Shown: piece by piece, positions 1 through 6,434 of the stretch
Layout of the letters: every line of letters begins with the position of its first letter
How positions within the stretch are numbered: position 1 is the stretch's first letter
Source of the DNA: Acidobacteriota bacterium
Lineage (GTDB): Bacteria > Acidobacteriota > Terriglobia > Terriglobales > Acidobacteriaceae
Direction of reading: 5' to 3'
Assembly (NCBI GenBank): GCA_021846065.1
Contig: JAJZCP010000093.1
Span: forward strand, 1 to 6,458
DNA length: 6,458 bases
Notes under the pieces: model-generated
What the model saw: the letters and a program-made list of their open reading frames with translations, nothing else
Database searches by the model: none
What the model was told of the DNA's origin: nothing
Translations under genes and position numbers: made by a program

Positions 1-2175
1 CAACAGCGCCGGGTCTTCCGGTATGTTCTCCCGGTAAAAACGATAGGCGGAAGCCGACAGCTCGTCGCACACCGTCTCCCAGCCCGGTTCCATCTTTCCT
101 GTGCGGTGCCCGCCCGGCCGCAGCGCCTCCGGTCTTGCCAGCGCATCCAGAGATGCTGCAACCATCAGCTCCAGGTTCCATTCCGCCAGCACAGTGTCGG
201 AGTACTTCCAGTGCAGCACTTCGCCCTGTTCGGTGATTCGGATCTCGCCGCCAAAGGCATCAAATGGCTGGGCATAGATTGCCCGATGCGTCGGAGCGCC
301 TCCGCGTCCGACGGTACCACCCCGTCCATGGAACAGGCGCAGCTTCACATCGCAGGTACGTGCCATTTCATGCAGCGCACGATGCGACTTGTAAAGCTCC
401 CACGTGCTCGTCAGCATCCCGCCATCTTTGTTGGAGTCGGAATAGCCCAGCATCACCTCTTGCCGGCGATCCCAGGAATCGAGCAGTGGCTGATATTCCG
501 GAGCCGTCCACACCTCGCGGCATACCTCCGGCGCCCTTCGCAAATCCTCAATGGACTCAAACAGCGGAACGATCTGGATCGCGGGCTTCGCATCCCGCCG
601 CGTGCAGGCCACGCCGTGCATGTGCGCCAGGCGTAACACGCGCCAGATATCCTCCGCGGAGCCGGCGCCGCTGATGACGTACTGCGCGAGGGTTTCGCGC
701 GGCTCCTGCTGCTGAATGCGCTGTATGGTCTGAAAGGTTGCGAGCACGTCCGCCAGATCTGCAGGCAGCATTTCGCCCGTCTGTGGCGGCTGATTATCAG
801 AGGCGTCAATTGCCGCCAGCGCCCGGGCATGCTGCCGGGCGTGCTGCCGGATATCGAGCGTGTGCAGATGCAGCCCGAACGTTCGAACCTCACGGAGAAT
901 GGGGTCAATCAGGCTCCGGGCCAGACGCTCACTGCGATTTTCCGCCAGGCTTCGGCGCAGAAGCTCCAGATCGTCCAGTAGTTCTCCGGCAGAATCGTAG
1001 GGCGGCAGATATGCCGCATCGTGCTCGGACGGACGGCGGCGCAGTCGCAGCTCAATACAAAGTGCGAAGCGGCGATGCATCTCGTGCTGAAAGCGCTGTG
1101 AAAGGCCCTTGCCGGCCGCGCCCATCTGCGCCTGGTATTCGTCCAGCCGCTGCTGCAGCGCCGGCAAAATACCGATGCGCTGGGCGGACGGCGTCAACAA
1201 GTCCACCACCAGCTGGACGCGCGAGCGATAGAGTTCCAGAAGCTTTTCCCGCGCCATGCTGATCGCCCGGCGTGTCACCTCCGGCGTCACATTCGGGTTG
1301 CCATCCCGGTCGCCGCCAATCCACGAACCGAAGCGCACAACCTGTGGCAAATCTACCGGCGCCATGGCGATGCCATATTCCTGCTGAAACGCGGCCGCAA
1401 TCTCGTCAAACAGAATCGGAATCGTCTGAAAGATGGCGACATCGTAGTAGTCAAGGCCTAGCTTGACTTCATCCTGTACGGCGGGCCGGTCACTGCGAAC
1501 CTCATCCGTCTGCCACAGGGCCGTGATCTCGGCCAGCAGCGCATCTTCAATGGTGGAGAGCTGGTCGTCGGCCAGCGGAATCTCATTGAGCCGCTCCAGC
1601 ATCTCGCCAATGCGGCGTCGTTTGAACAGGACGGAGCGGCGCGCCGCCTCCGTAGGATGGGCCGTAAAGACGGGGATCACGCAAATCTGCCCGAGATACG
1701 CCATGGCCTGCGCAGCGGAGATTCCAGCCTCGCGCATACGGCGCAGCGTACCCCGCATCTCTCCCGGCTGCGGATCGCTGGCGGCATTCATCAGGCGGTG
1801 CGCGCGGCGGCGGCGCTTCCGGTGGTTCGTCTCCGCCAGGTTGATCAGTTCAAAATAAAAAGCGAAGGCGCGCGTCAGATGCTCCGCAGTGGCGACATCG
1901 CATCCGGCAATTCGCTGGCCCACCTGGTCCAGCATGGATGCAGCCCGCTCCGGTTCTCCCTGCAGACGGACTTCACGTCCTTCCGCAGCCAGCTTGCGCA
2001 GCTCCTCCACCATCGCGAGCAACGACTCGCTAACCTGTTCCCGCAGCACGCGTCCCAGCAATACGCCCAGCGAACGGACATCGCGGCGTAGTGGCGATTC
2101 CTTGCGATCAGCATCAAAAGACCGCAGTTCTTCCAGGCGCTCCGACCAATCATCCGGCTTCCATAGTAGTTCCAT
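1..2175 (-). CDS. ppc: Phosphoenolpyruvate carboxylase, C-terminus cut off by the window edge
   Basis: Cytosolic enzyme that carboxylates PEP with bicarbonate to oxaloacetate and phosphate, refilling the TCA cycle. The reading frame is open from ATG at 2175 to base 1 (725 codons). Visible family motifs, in order: an LRRDVRSLGVLLG-type N-terminal segment near residues 45-57; NLAETNHRKRRRR (112-124); VFTAHPTEA with the catalytic His at 173 (E. coli His138); LWQTDEVR; GGDRDGNP (287-294); HTLDIRQ (438-444); VPLFES with Glu540 (E. coli metal ligand Glu506); GYSDSNKDGG (577-586, Asp580 and Lys583 matching Asp543 and Lys546); FHGRGGTVGRGGAP (615-628, His616, Arg618 and Arg624 matching 579, 581 and 587). 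The E. coli enzyme has 883 residues, so roughly 150-200 are missing, including most of the aspartate-inhibition site, and feedback control cannot be judged. The start is fixed by an in-frame TAG directly before the ATG. No Shine-Dalgarno is visible. It lies 63 bp behind the ABC-F gene on the same strand. Confidence 0.97.
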   Translation of the reverse strand, partial: MELLWKPDDWSERLEELRSFDADRKESPLRRDVRSLGVLLGRVLREQVSESLLAMVEELRKLAAEGREVRLQGEPERAASMLDQVGQRIAGCDVATAEHLTRAFAFYFELINLAETNHRKRRRRAHRLMNAASDPQPGEMRGTLRRMREAGISAAQAMAYLGQICVIPVFTAHPTEAARRSVLFKRRRIGEMLERLNEIPLADDQLSTIEDALLAEITALWQTDEVRSDRPAVQDEVKLGLDYYDVAIFQTIPILFDEIAAAFQQEYGIAMAPVDLPQVVRFGSWIGGDRDGNPNVTPEVTRRAISMAREKLLELYRSRVQLVVDLLTPSAQRIGILPALQQRLDEYQAQMGAAGKGLSQRFQHEMHRRFALCIELRLRRRPSEHDAAYLPPYDSAGELLDDLELLRRSLAENRSERLARSLIDPILREVRTFGLHLHTLDIRQHARQHARALAAIDASDNQPPQTGEMLPADLADVLATFQTIQRIQQQEPRETLAQYVISGAGSAEDIWRVLRLAHMHGVACTRRDAKPAIQIVPLFESIEDLRRAPEVCREVWTAPEYQPLLDSWDRRQEVMLGYSDSNKDGGMLTSTWELYKSHRALHEMARTCDVKLRLFHGRGGTVGRGGAPTHRAIYAQPFDAFGGEIRITEQGEVLHWKYSDTVLAEWNLELMVAASLDALARPEALRPGGHRTGKMEPGWETVCDELSASAYRFYRENIPEDPALL

Positions 2176-2180
2176 CTATT

Positions 2181-2191
2181 TGCATTATGCA
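2181..2191. repeat. 11-bp palindrome just upstream of the ppc start codon
   Basis: TGCAT-T-ATGCA is a perfect interrupted palindrome, five bases from the ppc ATG. It lies in the 63-bp gap between the ABC-F stop and ppc, where no ribosome binding site or intrinsic terminator is visible. Read on the minus strand it contains CATAAT, five of six matches to a -10 box, but no convincing -35 lies at the right spacing, and a start from it would give a nearly leaderless ppc message. It could be an operator half, a weak internal promoter or chance. The palindrome is seen directly; any role is inferred. Confidence 0.3.
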
Positions 2192-2238
2192 GGAGCAGTG
2201 GCAGCGTCCAGGGATCAAGATGAGTGCGCACACTGCAT

Positions 2239-4194
2239 TTATGGCATTGCAGCCTGCGCATCCAGCTGCAGCATCAGATCTTCCCACTCCGCCAGCATCG
2301 CTGTGTGTGTATCGCGCAGCCGTTGCGCTTGCGCAAATTGTTCTTCCTGGTGCTGTTGCGAGAGATAGGTTGCCATCTCCTCATCCACCGTGCGAATTGC
2401 CGCTTCCAGCCGTGGAATTTCTTCTTCGAGCTCCGTGCAGCGCTCCTGCATCTGTCGCAGGCGGATAGGGTTGATGCGGCGCGTCTTTGCCGGCGCTTCC
2501 TCTTCGCTTTCGGGTGCCTGCGGTGGCGATGAAGGTGGGGCGGTCGCCCTGTCGGCCGGAGAGCCGGATCGATTCTCCGTCGTCGTCTCCGTGCCCGAGG
2601 TCTGCCGCAGGTAATCCTCGTAGTTACCCGAAAAGATGCGCAATGCTCCGTCGCGTATCTCAAAGGTACGGGTTGCCAGCGCATCGAGAAATGCCCGGTC
2701 GTGCGAAACGAAGATCACGGTGCCGCCAAAATTGCGGATTGCCTCCAGCAGCACGTCCTTGGCGCGCATGTCCAGGTGGTTGGTTGGTTCATCCAGCAGC
2801 AGCAGGTTGGCCGGGCTTACCAGCATGCGGGCCAGCGCGTAACGATTACGCTCTCCTCCTGAAAGCACGCCTAATGGCTTAAAGACATCTTCGCCTTGAA
2901 AGAGAAAGCATCCCAGCAGGTTGCGCAGGTCAACGGTTGGCACGCGCGGCGCAACCCGTTCAAGGTCTTCCAGCAAACGGGCCTCGGCGTCCAGGGCCTT
3001 GTATTGGTCCTGGGCGAAGTGTTGAAGACTGGCATTATGCCCAAGTTTGATCGTGCCGGCAGTGGGCTGCTCCAGCCCGGCAAGCAGGCGAAGCAGCGTG
3101 GATTTGCCGGCTCCGTTCGGTCCGATCAGCGCAATGCGCTCGCCGCGCTCAATGGTAAAGGTGGCGCCGTGAAACACAGCTTGCGCGCCGTAGGACTTGC
3201 CGAGACCGTGCGCCTCCAGAGCGACGCGGCCACTTGGCGGCGTCTGCGGAAACTGGAAATGCACCACCGGCTCTTCGGGCGGCAGCTCGATGCGATCGAT
3301 GCGTTCCAGTTCTTTGATCCGGCTTTGTACCTGCTTCGCCTTCGTTGCCTGCGCGCGAAATCGGTTGATGAAGGCTTCCAGTCGCTCAATCTGTTCGCGC
3401 TGCGCCCGGGCCGCAGCCTCCAGCTGCGTTCTCCGCTCTGTCTTCTGGCGCAGGTACTGGTCGTAATTTCCTTTATAGGTATGCAGCCGCCGGTTCCACA
3501 GCTCCACGGTGCGCTGTGTCGTTACGTCCAGAAAATACCGGTCGTGGGAGATCAGCAGATAGGCATTTGGATAAGTGCGCAGGTACGCTTCAAGCCAGTT
3601 TCGCGCCTCCAGGTCAAGATGATTGGTCGGCTCATCCAGCAGCAGCAGCGAAGGTTGCTGCAGCAATAGCTTGGCCAGCGCGATGCGCATCTGCCAGCCG
3701 CCGGAAAATTCCTCGGTCTTGCGTGTCCAGTCCTGGGCGCTGAATCCAAGACCAGCCAGTACCGAGCCCACGCGCGCCTCAATCGTGTAGCCGTCATCGG
3801 TGTGGAACTGCGCTTCGGCGCGGGCAAGTTCCTCAGACACGCTTTGGTATTCGGCAGATTCGGGCTGCAGCTCTGAGATGCGGGTATGGAGCGCGCGAAT
3901 CGTGTCTTCCAGCCGATGCGTCGCGGCGAATACCGATGCTGTCTCCTGGAAGACGGTTTCGCCCCGCAGTTGCAGACCGTCCTGCGGCAGATAACCGACG
4001 GTCATCCCACCGCTGCGTTCCACCACGCCCCCATCCAGCGCATCCAGACCGGCCAGAATGCGCATCAGGGTCGACTTGCCTGAGCCGTTCCCACCAACCA
4101 AGGCGGCGCGTTCCCGCGGGTTGATCTGCAGGTCGACACCTTCAAAGAGCAATTTGGGGCCGAAGCGCTTGGCTCCGCCGATGACTTGCAACAT
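2239..4194 (-). CDS. ABC-F family ATPase with two nucleotide-binding domains (YheS/YdiF-like), probable ribosome-associated factor
   Basis: Soluble duplicated ABC ATPase with no membrane segments. ABC-F proteins bind the ribosomal E site and act on stalled or antibiotic-bound ribosomes. Domain 1: Walker A GGNGSGKST (34-42), signature FSGGW (163-167), Walker B LLLLDEPTNHLD (183-194, catalytic Glu188), H-loop SHDR (216-219). The inter-domain linker (about 242-310) holds the basic helix RFRAQATKAKQVQSRIKELER (279-298 region), typical of the P-site tRNA interaction motif and closely resembling E. coli YheS. Domain 2: Walker A GPNGAGKST (358-366), LSGGE (444-448), Walker B (464-475, Glu469), SHDR (497-500). 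A Pro/Ser/Glu-rich tether (about 535-572) leads to a C-terminal helical coiled coil (about 574-648). At 651 residues it is full length with both active sites intact. In-frame TAA lies two codons before the ATG, fixing the start; no Shine-Dalgarno is seen. The family is certain, the exact subfamily is not, and resistance function cannot be read from sequence. Confidence 0.96.
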   Translation of the reverse strand: MLQVIGGAKRFGPKLLFEGVDLQINPRERAALVGGNGSGKSTLMRILAGLDALDGGVVERSGGMTVGYLPQDGLQLRGETVFQETASVFAATHRLEDTIRALHTRISELQPESAEYQSVSEELARAEAQFHTDDGYTIEARVGSVLAGLGFSAQDWTRKTEEFSGGWQMRIALAKLLLQQPSLLLLDEPTNHLDLEARNWLEAYLRTYPNAYLLISHDRYFLDVTTQRTVELWNRRLHTYKGNYDQYLRQKTERRTQLEAAARAQREQIERLEAFINRFRAQATKAKQVQSRIKELERIDRIELPPEEPVVHFQFPQTPPSGRVALEAHGLGKSYGAQAVFHGATFTIERGERIALIGPNGAGKSTLLRLLAGLEQPTAGTIKLGHNASLQHFAQDQYKALDAEARLLEDLERVAPRVPTVDLRNLLGCFLFQGEDVFKPLGVLSGGERNRYALARMLVSPANLLLLDEPTNHLDMRAKDVLLEAIRNFGGTVIFVSHDRAFLDALATRTFEIRDGALRIFSGNYEDYLRQTSGTETTTENRSGSPADRATAPPSSPPQAPESEEEAPAKTRRINPIRLRQMQERCTELEEEIPRLEAAIRTVDEEMATYLSQQHQEEQFAQAQRLRDTHTAMLAEWEDLMLQLDAQAAMP

Positions 4195-4204
4195 AGGCGT
4201 TTAC

Positions 4205-4220
4205 GTCGGGAAGCTCCGAC
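4205..4220 (-). promoter_or_regulatory. Small hairpin in the presumed leader of the ABC-F gene
   Basis: GTCGG (4205-4209) and CCGAC (4216-4220) form a perfect 5-bp stem with a 6-base loop, ending ten bases before the ABC-F ATG. On the minus strand the only Shine-Dalgarno-like string upstream of that gene, GGAG, lies partly in the stem and partly in the loop, 19 bases from the ATG, which is too far for normal use. A structure there could influence translation initiation. Stems this short are common by chance, so the regulatory reading is inference. Confidence 0.25.
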
Positions 4221-4226
4221 CTTTCA

Positions 4227-4232
4227 ATTTTC
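4227..4232 (-). promoter_or_regulatory. Weak -10 candidate for the ABC-F gene
   Basis: On the minus strand GAAAAT is preceded by TGC, giving an extended -10-like TGCGAAAAT (four of six matches in the hexamer). A CTGACG box (four of six matches to TTGACA) lies 15 bases further upstream, a short spacing. Transcription would begin near 4220, leaving a leader of about 25 bases that contains the hairpin at 4205-4220. This is the best candidate I could find for this gene, but it is weak. Confidence 0.18.
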
Positions 4233-4244
4233 GCATTCCTGCGC

Positions 4245-4308
4245 GGCCGTCAGGGGAAGCAGCCCGGTTGGTATACTCACCCCAGTGGAACCAGCAGTTC
4301 TGACGGCC
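4245..4308. repeat. Perfect 9-bp inverted repeat bracketing the divergent promoter region
   Basis: GGCCGTCAG (4245-4253) and CTGACGGCC (4300-4308) are exact reverse complements 46 bases apart, and the right arm is followed directly by six T (4309-4314). A third related string, GACCGTC (4315-4321), can pair with the middle of the right arm through GACGG/CCGTC. The left arm overlaps the weak -35-like box of the ABC-F gene, and the right arm lies downstream of the ppa -10 candidate. Possible readings are paired operator sites, a long-loop terminator for plus-strand readthrough, or chance. The repeat is seen; its function is unknown. Confidence 0.45.
4269..4277 (+). promoter_or_regulatory. Extended -10 promoter candidate for ppa and the downstream membrane gene
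   Basis: TGGTATACT matches the sigma-70 type extended -10 consensus TGnTATAAT at every position except the fifth base of the hexamer. No good -35 lies 16-18 bases upstream, which is tolerated by extended -10 promoters. Transcription would begin near 4284, giving a leader of about 57 bases before the ppa ATG that includes the T6 run and the GACGG/CCGTC mini-hairpin (4302-4321). It is the only strong -10 element in the 146-bp divergent gap. The sigma preference of this organism is unknown. Confidence 0.45.
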
Positions 4309-4340
4309 TTTTTTGACCGTCGCTGCGGCCGCATCGTCCC

Positions 4341-4895
4341 ATGACTAATTATCTTGAGCTGCCGATTGGTAGCGACGCGCCCCGCCTGGTCGCCGCCGTG
4401 ATTGAAATCCCCCAGGGCAGCGTCAACAAATATGAGTATGACAAGGAACTGCATGTGTTCCGGCTTGACCGGAATTTATATAGTCCGGTTCACTATCCCG
4501 GAGACTACGGATTTGTGCCGCAGACCATCGCAGAGGATGGCGATCCCCTCGATATTTTGATCCTGGGGGACGCTCCCAGCTTTGCCGGATGCGTTCTCGT
4601 TGCCCGTCCGGTCGGCGTCTTTCATATGCTCGATCAGGGCATTCAAGATGAAAAAATCGTGGCCTTCGCGACCGATAACCCAACGTTCCGGGAGATCGAA
4701 GACTACACTTCGGTCTATCCGCAAATTCTCCGCGAAGTCCAGCATTTCTTTTCCATCTATAAGGACCTGGAAGGGAAGCGCACGCAGGCTCTCGGTTGGG
4801 ATGGCGTGGAAGTCGCGCGCCAGATCATCATGGACAGCCACCGCCGGTTTCAGGAAAAGAAATCGGTCGCCGTGGCGGACGGCGTGACTTCCTAG
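4341..4895 (+). CDS. ppa: Soluble class A inorganic pyrophosphatase
   Basis: Mg-dependent cytosolic enzyme that hydrolyses pyrophosphate to two phosphates, pulling forward nucleotide, aminoacyl-tRNA, nucleotide-sugar and polymer synthesis. The 184 residues match the usual bacterial family I length (about 175). The signature EDGDPLDIL spans 65-73. Active-site residues of the E. coli enzyme are all recognisable at near-identical positions: Glu22, Lys30, Glu32, Arg44, Tyr56, Asp66, Asp68, Asp71, Asp98, Asp103, Lys105 and the Tyr140-Lys141 pair. The ATG is preceded by an in-frame TGA nine codons upstream, with no other ATG between, and the N-terminus NYLELPIG suits the family. No Shine-Dalgarno precedes it. 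It is divergent from the ABC-F gene and probably the first gene of a two-gene unit with the membrane protein that begins 15 bp after its stop. Nothing is missing or unusual in the protein. Confidence 0.98.
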   Translation: MTNYLELPIGSDAPRLVAAVIEIPQGSVNKYEYDKELHVFRLDRNLYSPVHYPGDYGFVPQTIAEDGDPLDILILGDAPSFAGCVLVARPVGVFHMLDQGIQDEKIVAFATDNPTFREIEDYTSVYPQILREVQHFFSIYKDLEGKRTQALGWDGVEVARQIIMDSHRRFQEKKSVAVADGVTS

Positions 4896-4910
4896 CGCGG
4901 AACCCATCCC

Positions 4911-6434
4911 ATGCGGCTGCCTTATCCCACCCATTTCAACATCAATCATGTCCTGATCTTTGCAGGCGTGATGCTGCTTGCGCAGTTATTGAACGGGACG
5001 GATCCGGTGGTGGCGGCGCTGGCTTGTATGGCCATTGTCTTCAGCGCACTGGCGTTCAACCGGCTCGATGGGCTGGTAACCACAAGTGGCGCCTTTGTCA
5101 TCTTCATGGCCATTCCCACATTTTTCACGCTGCTGATCGTGAAGGTGGTGACGTGGGAGCCAACCAACAAGCACTTTGAACATCCGCTGATCACCATGAC
5201 TGCCACGGCCCTGGGGTGGGCCGGCATCTGGATCGCAGCCGCCCTGAGCCGCCGCTTTGCCACTTCGCGCAATATCGTTCGCTTTACCGCGCGCGACCTT
5301 GAGAACCTGAAGAACACCTCCGCAGGTCTATTGGCGATTGGTCTGGTAAGCCAGGTCCTTCTGAGCTTCAACAATACGGGTAGTAATGGGACATTCTGGA
5401 GTGCGCTGAACCAGCTGAATATCTTTGTGCCGATGGCAACCGTGCTGGCCACGTATTACGAAATCTGCATCAGCCGTGGCACGCGCAGCATGAACTGGAT
5501 TGTATGGGTGAGCATTCTGTACGTCGCGGGCTTTGGATTTATTGCCGCTTCCAAACAGGGAATGTACGCCCCATTCTTCTCTTATTTTCTGGTTTGCGCT
5601 GCACTGGAGTATCGCTTCCGTCCGCTTCAGGTCGTGGTGATCGCAGGCTGGCTTGCCTTTGCGGTAGGCTTCTTATTTCCGTGGGCGCAATACGCACGTT
5701 CAATGACACGCCAGGCTACGTTGCGCGAAAGCGTGCAGGCCACCATTGATCTGCTGGATAGTCCGGGCTCAATCACCGCTATGTATCAGTGGTACGCCGA
5801 CTCCCGGAAGCAGAACCAGGATGTTAACCAGGTCTCTCTCTGCTATGACCACCCGCAGGGATTTATCGATCGGGAGTCGCTCATCTGCCAGGACGACCGG
5901 CTGATCAATGTGACGCAGCACTTCGGCATCGCCGGGGGCCAGTATCTGCTTGAGGGCTTTGAGATGGTCATCCCGCACTTTCTCTGGCCCTCCCGCGCCA
6001 CGCTTTCACTCGGGAATATTTACGGCCGCGAGACGAATGAGGCCGGCTCGGACGACTACACGACTTCCGTCGCATTCGCGCCCGTTGGCGACGCATACCG
6101 GGAGTTTGGCTGGGCCGGCGTCGCCATCGTGATGCCGGTCATGTACTGCTTCACCTTTATCTTTCTCAACCTCGTCTTTGGCGATGCGCGCGAAAGTCCC
6201 TGGGGCCTGGTGCTCGTCGCCTACGCTGCGGCGGTCGGTCCCGGCATCCTGCTGCCCGTCCATCCCCAGCTATGGGGGCACTACGTCCCGGAGATTCTCA
6301 TCATCGTCTGGATCACGCGATATGTGGCGCCTCAGGTCGCTGTAGCTTTCGGCTTCCGCAAGCTGCAGGCTAGAATCGTCGAGCCAGGCGTGGAGTTGGT
6401 TCCGAAGGCGCGTGAAGTTCAGTCGCCGCTGTAA
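4911..6434 (+). CDS. Polytopic membrane protein, putative Wzy-like oligosaccharide repeat-unit polymerase
   Basis: Inner-membrane protein of 507 residues with about 11-12 hydrophobic segments, roughly at 13-28, 33-49, 57-80, 94-112, 137-153, 169-187, 195-213, 217-233, 238-258, 402-423, 431-449 and 459-476. A long polar loop (about 259-400) lies between the ninth and tenth. The end of that loop carries IPHFLWPSR (354-362), then GNIYGRETNEAG (368-379), a DDYTTS stretch and GDAYREFGWAGV (393-404). This order (a P-x-x-LWP-basic motif, a GN..G block, then an E/D-A-Y-x-x-FG-x-x-G helix start) is what I recall from Wzy-type O-antigen and exopolysaccharide polymerases, which join lipid-linked repeat units on the outer membrane-face side. 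Arg362 is a plausible functional arginine by analogy. The substrate is unknown, and no glycosyltransferase or flippase lies in the window. It follows ppa by 15 bp, so cotranscription is likely. The ATG is the first in frame after the ppa stop; a weak GGAA lies 9-12 bases upstream. It could also be an O-antigen ligase-like or other glycan membrane protein. The coding call is firm, the function moderate. Confidence 0.85.
   Translation: MRLPYPTHFNINHVLIFAGVMLLAQLLNGTDPVVAALACMAIVFSALAFNRLDGLVTTSGAFVIFMAIPTFFTLLIVKVVTWEPTNKHFEHPLITMTATALGWAGIWIAAALSRRFATSRNIVRFTARDLENLKNTSAGLLAIGLVSQVLLSFNNTGSNGTFWSALNQLNIFVPMATVLATYYEICISRGTRSMNWIVWVSILYVAGFGFIAASKQGMYAPFFSYFLVCAALEYRFRPLQVVVIAGWLAFAVGFLFPWAQYARSMTRQATLRESVQATIDLLDSPGSITAMYQWYADSRKQNQDVNQVSLCYDHPQGFIDRESLICQDDRLINVTQHFGIAGGQYLLEGFEMVIPHFLWPSRATLSLGNIYGRETNEAGSDDYTTSVAFAPVGDAYREFGWAGVAIVMPVMYCFTFIFLNLVFGDARESPWGLVLVAYAAAVGPGILLPVHPQLWGHYVPEILIIVWITRYVAPQVAVAFGFRKLQARIVEPGVELVPKAREVQSPL

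Noticed and set aside
106..636. 176-codon plus-strand open frame opposite ppc
   Set aside because: It is antisense to the most conserved catalytic part of PEP carboxylase; composition is Arg/Pro/His-rich as in shadow frames and no motif is visible.
453..908. 151-codon minus-strand open frame within ppc
   Set aside because: Wrong frame relative to PEP carboxylase, whose own frame is continuous here with QIVPLFES and HTLDIRQ motifs. The translation is Arg/Ser-rich and featureless.
2789..3648. Identical 17-base string TCATCCAGCAGCAGCAG at 2789-2805 and 3632-3648, with CAG triplets
   Set aside because: Both copies encode the Walker B LLLLDE of the two homologous ATPase domains, so domain duplication and leucine codon preference explain them; not a mobile repeat.
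2896..3669. 257-codon plus-strand open frame opposite the ABC-F gene
   Set aside because: It lies wholly antisense to a gene with intact conserved motifs, has no recognisable domain, and long antisense frames are expected in GC-rich coding DNA.
4300..4321. Possible intrinsic terminator at the T6 run
   Set aside because: The T run follows a stem whose loop would be 46 bases, or lies inside the loop of a 5-bp stem; neither is a standard terminator, and no plus-strand gene lies upstream to need one.
4325..4332. GCGGCCGC palindrome (NotI site) near the ppa start
   Set aside because: An 8-bp GC palindrome is unremarkable in GC-rich DNA, and there is no sign of vector or cloning sequence around it.
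4476..5452. Minus-strand open frames of 157 and 168 codons opposite ppa and the polymerase
   Set aside because: Both are shadows of well-supported plus-strand genes and show no domain or start signal.
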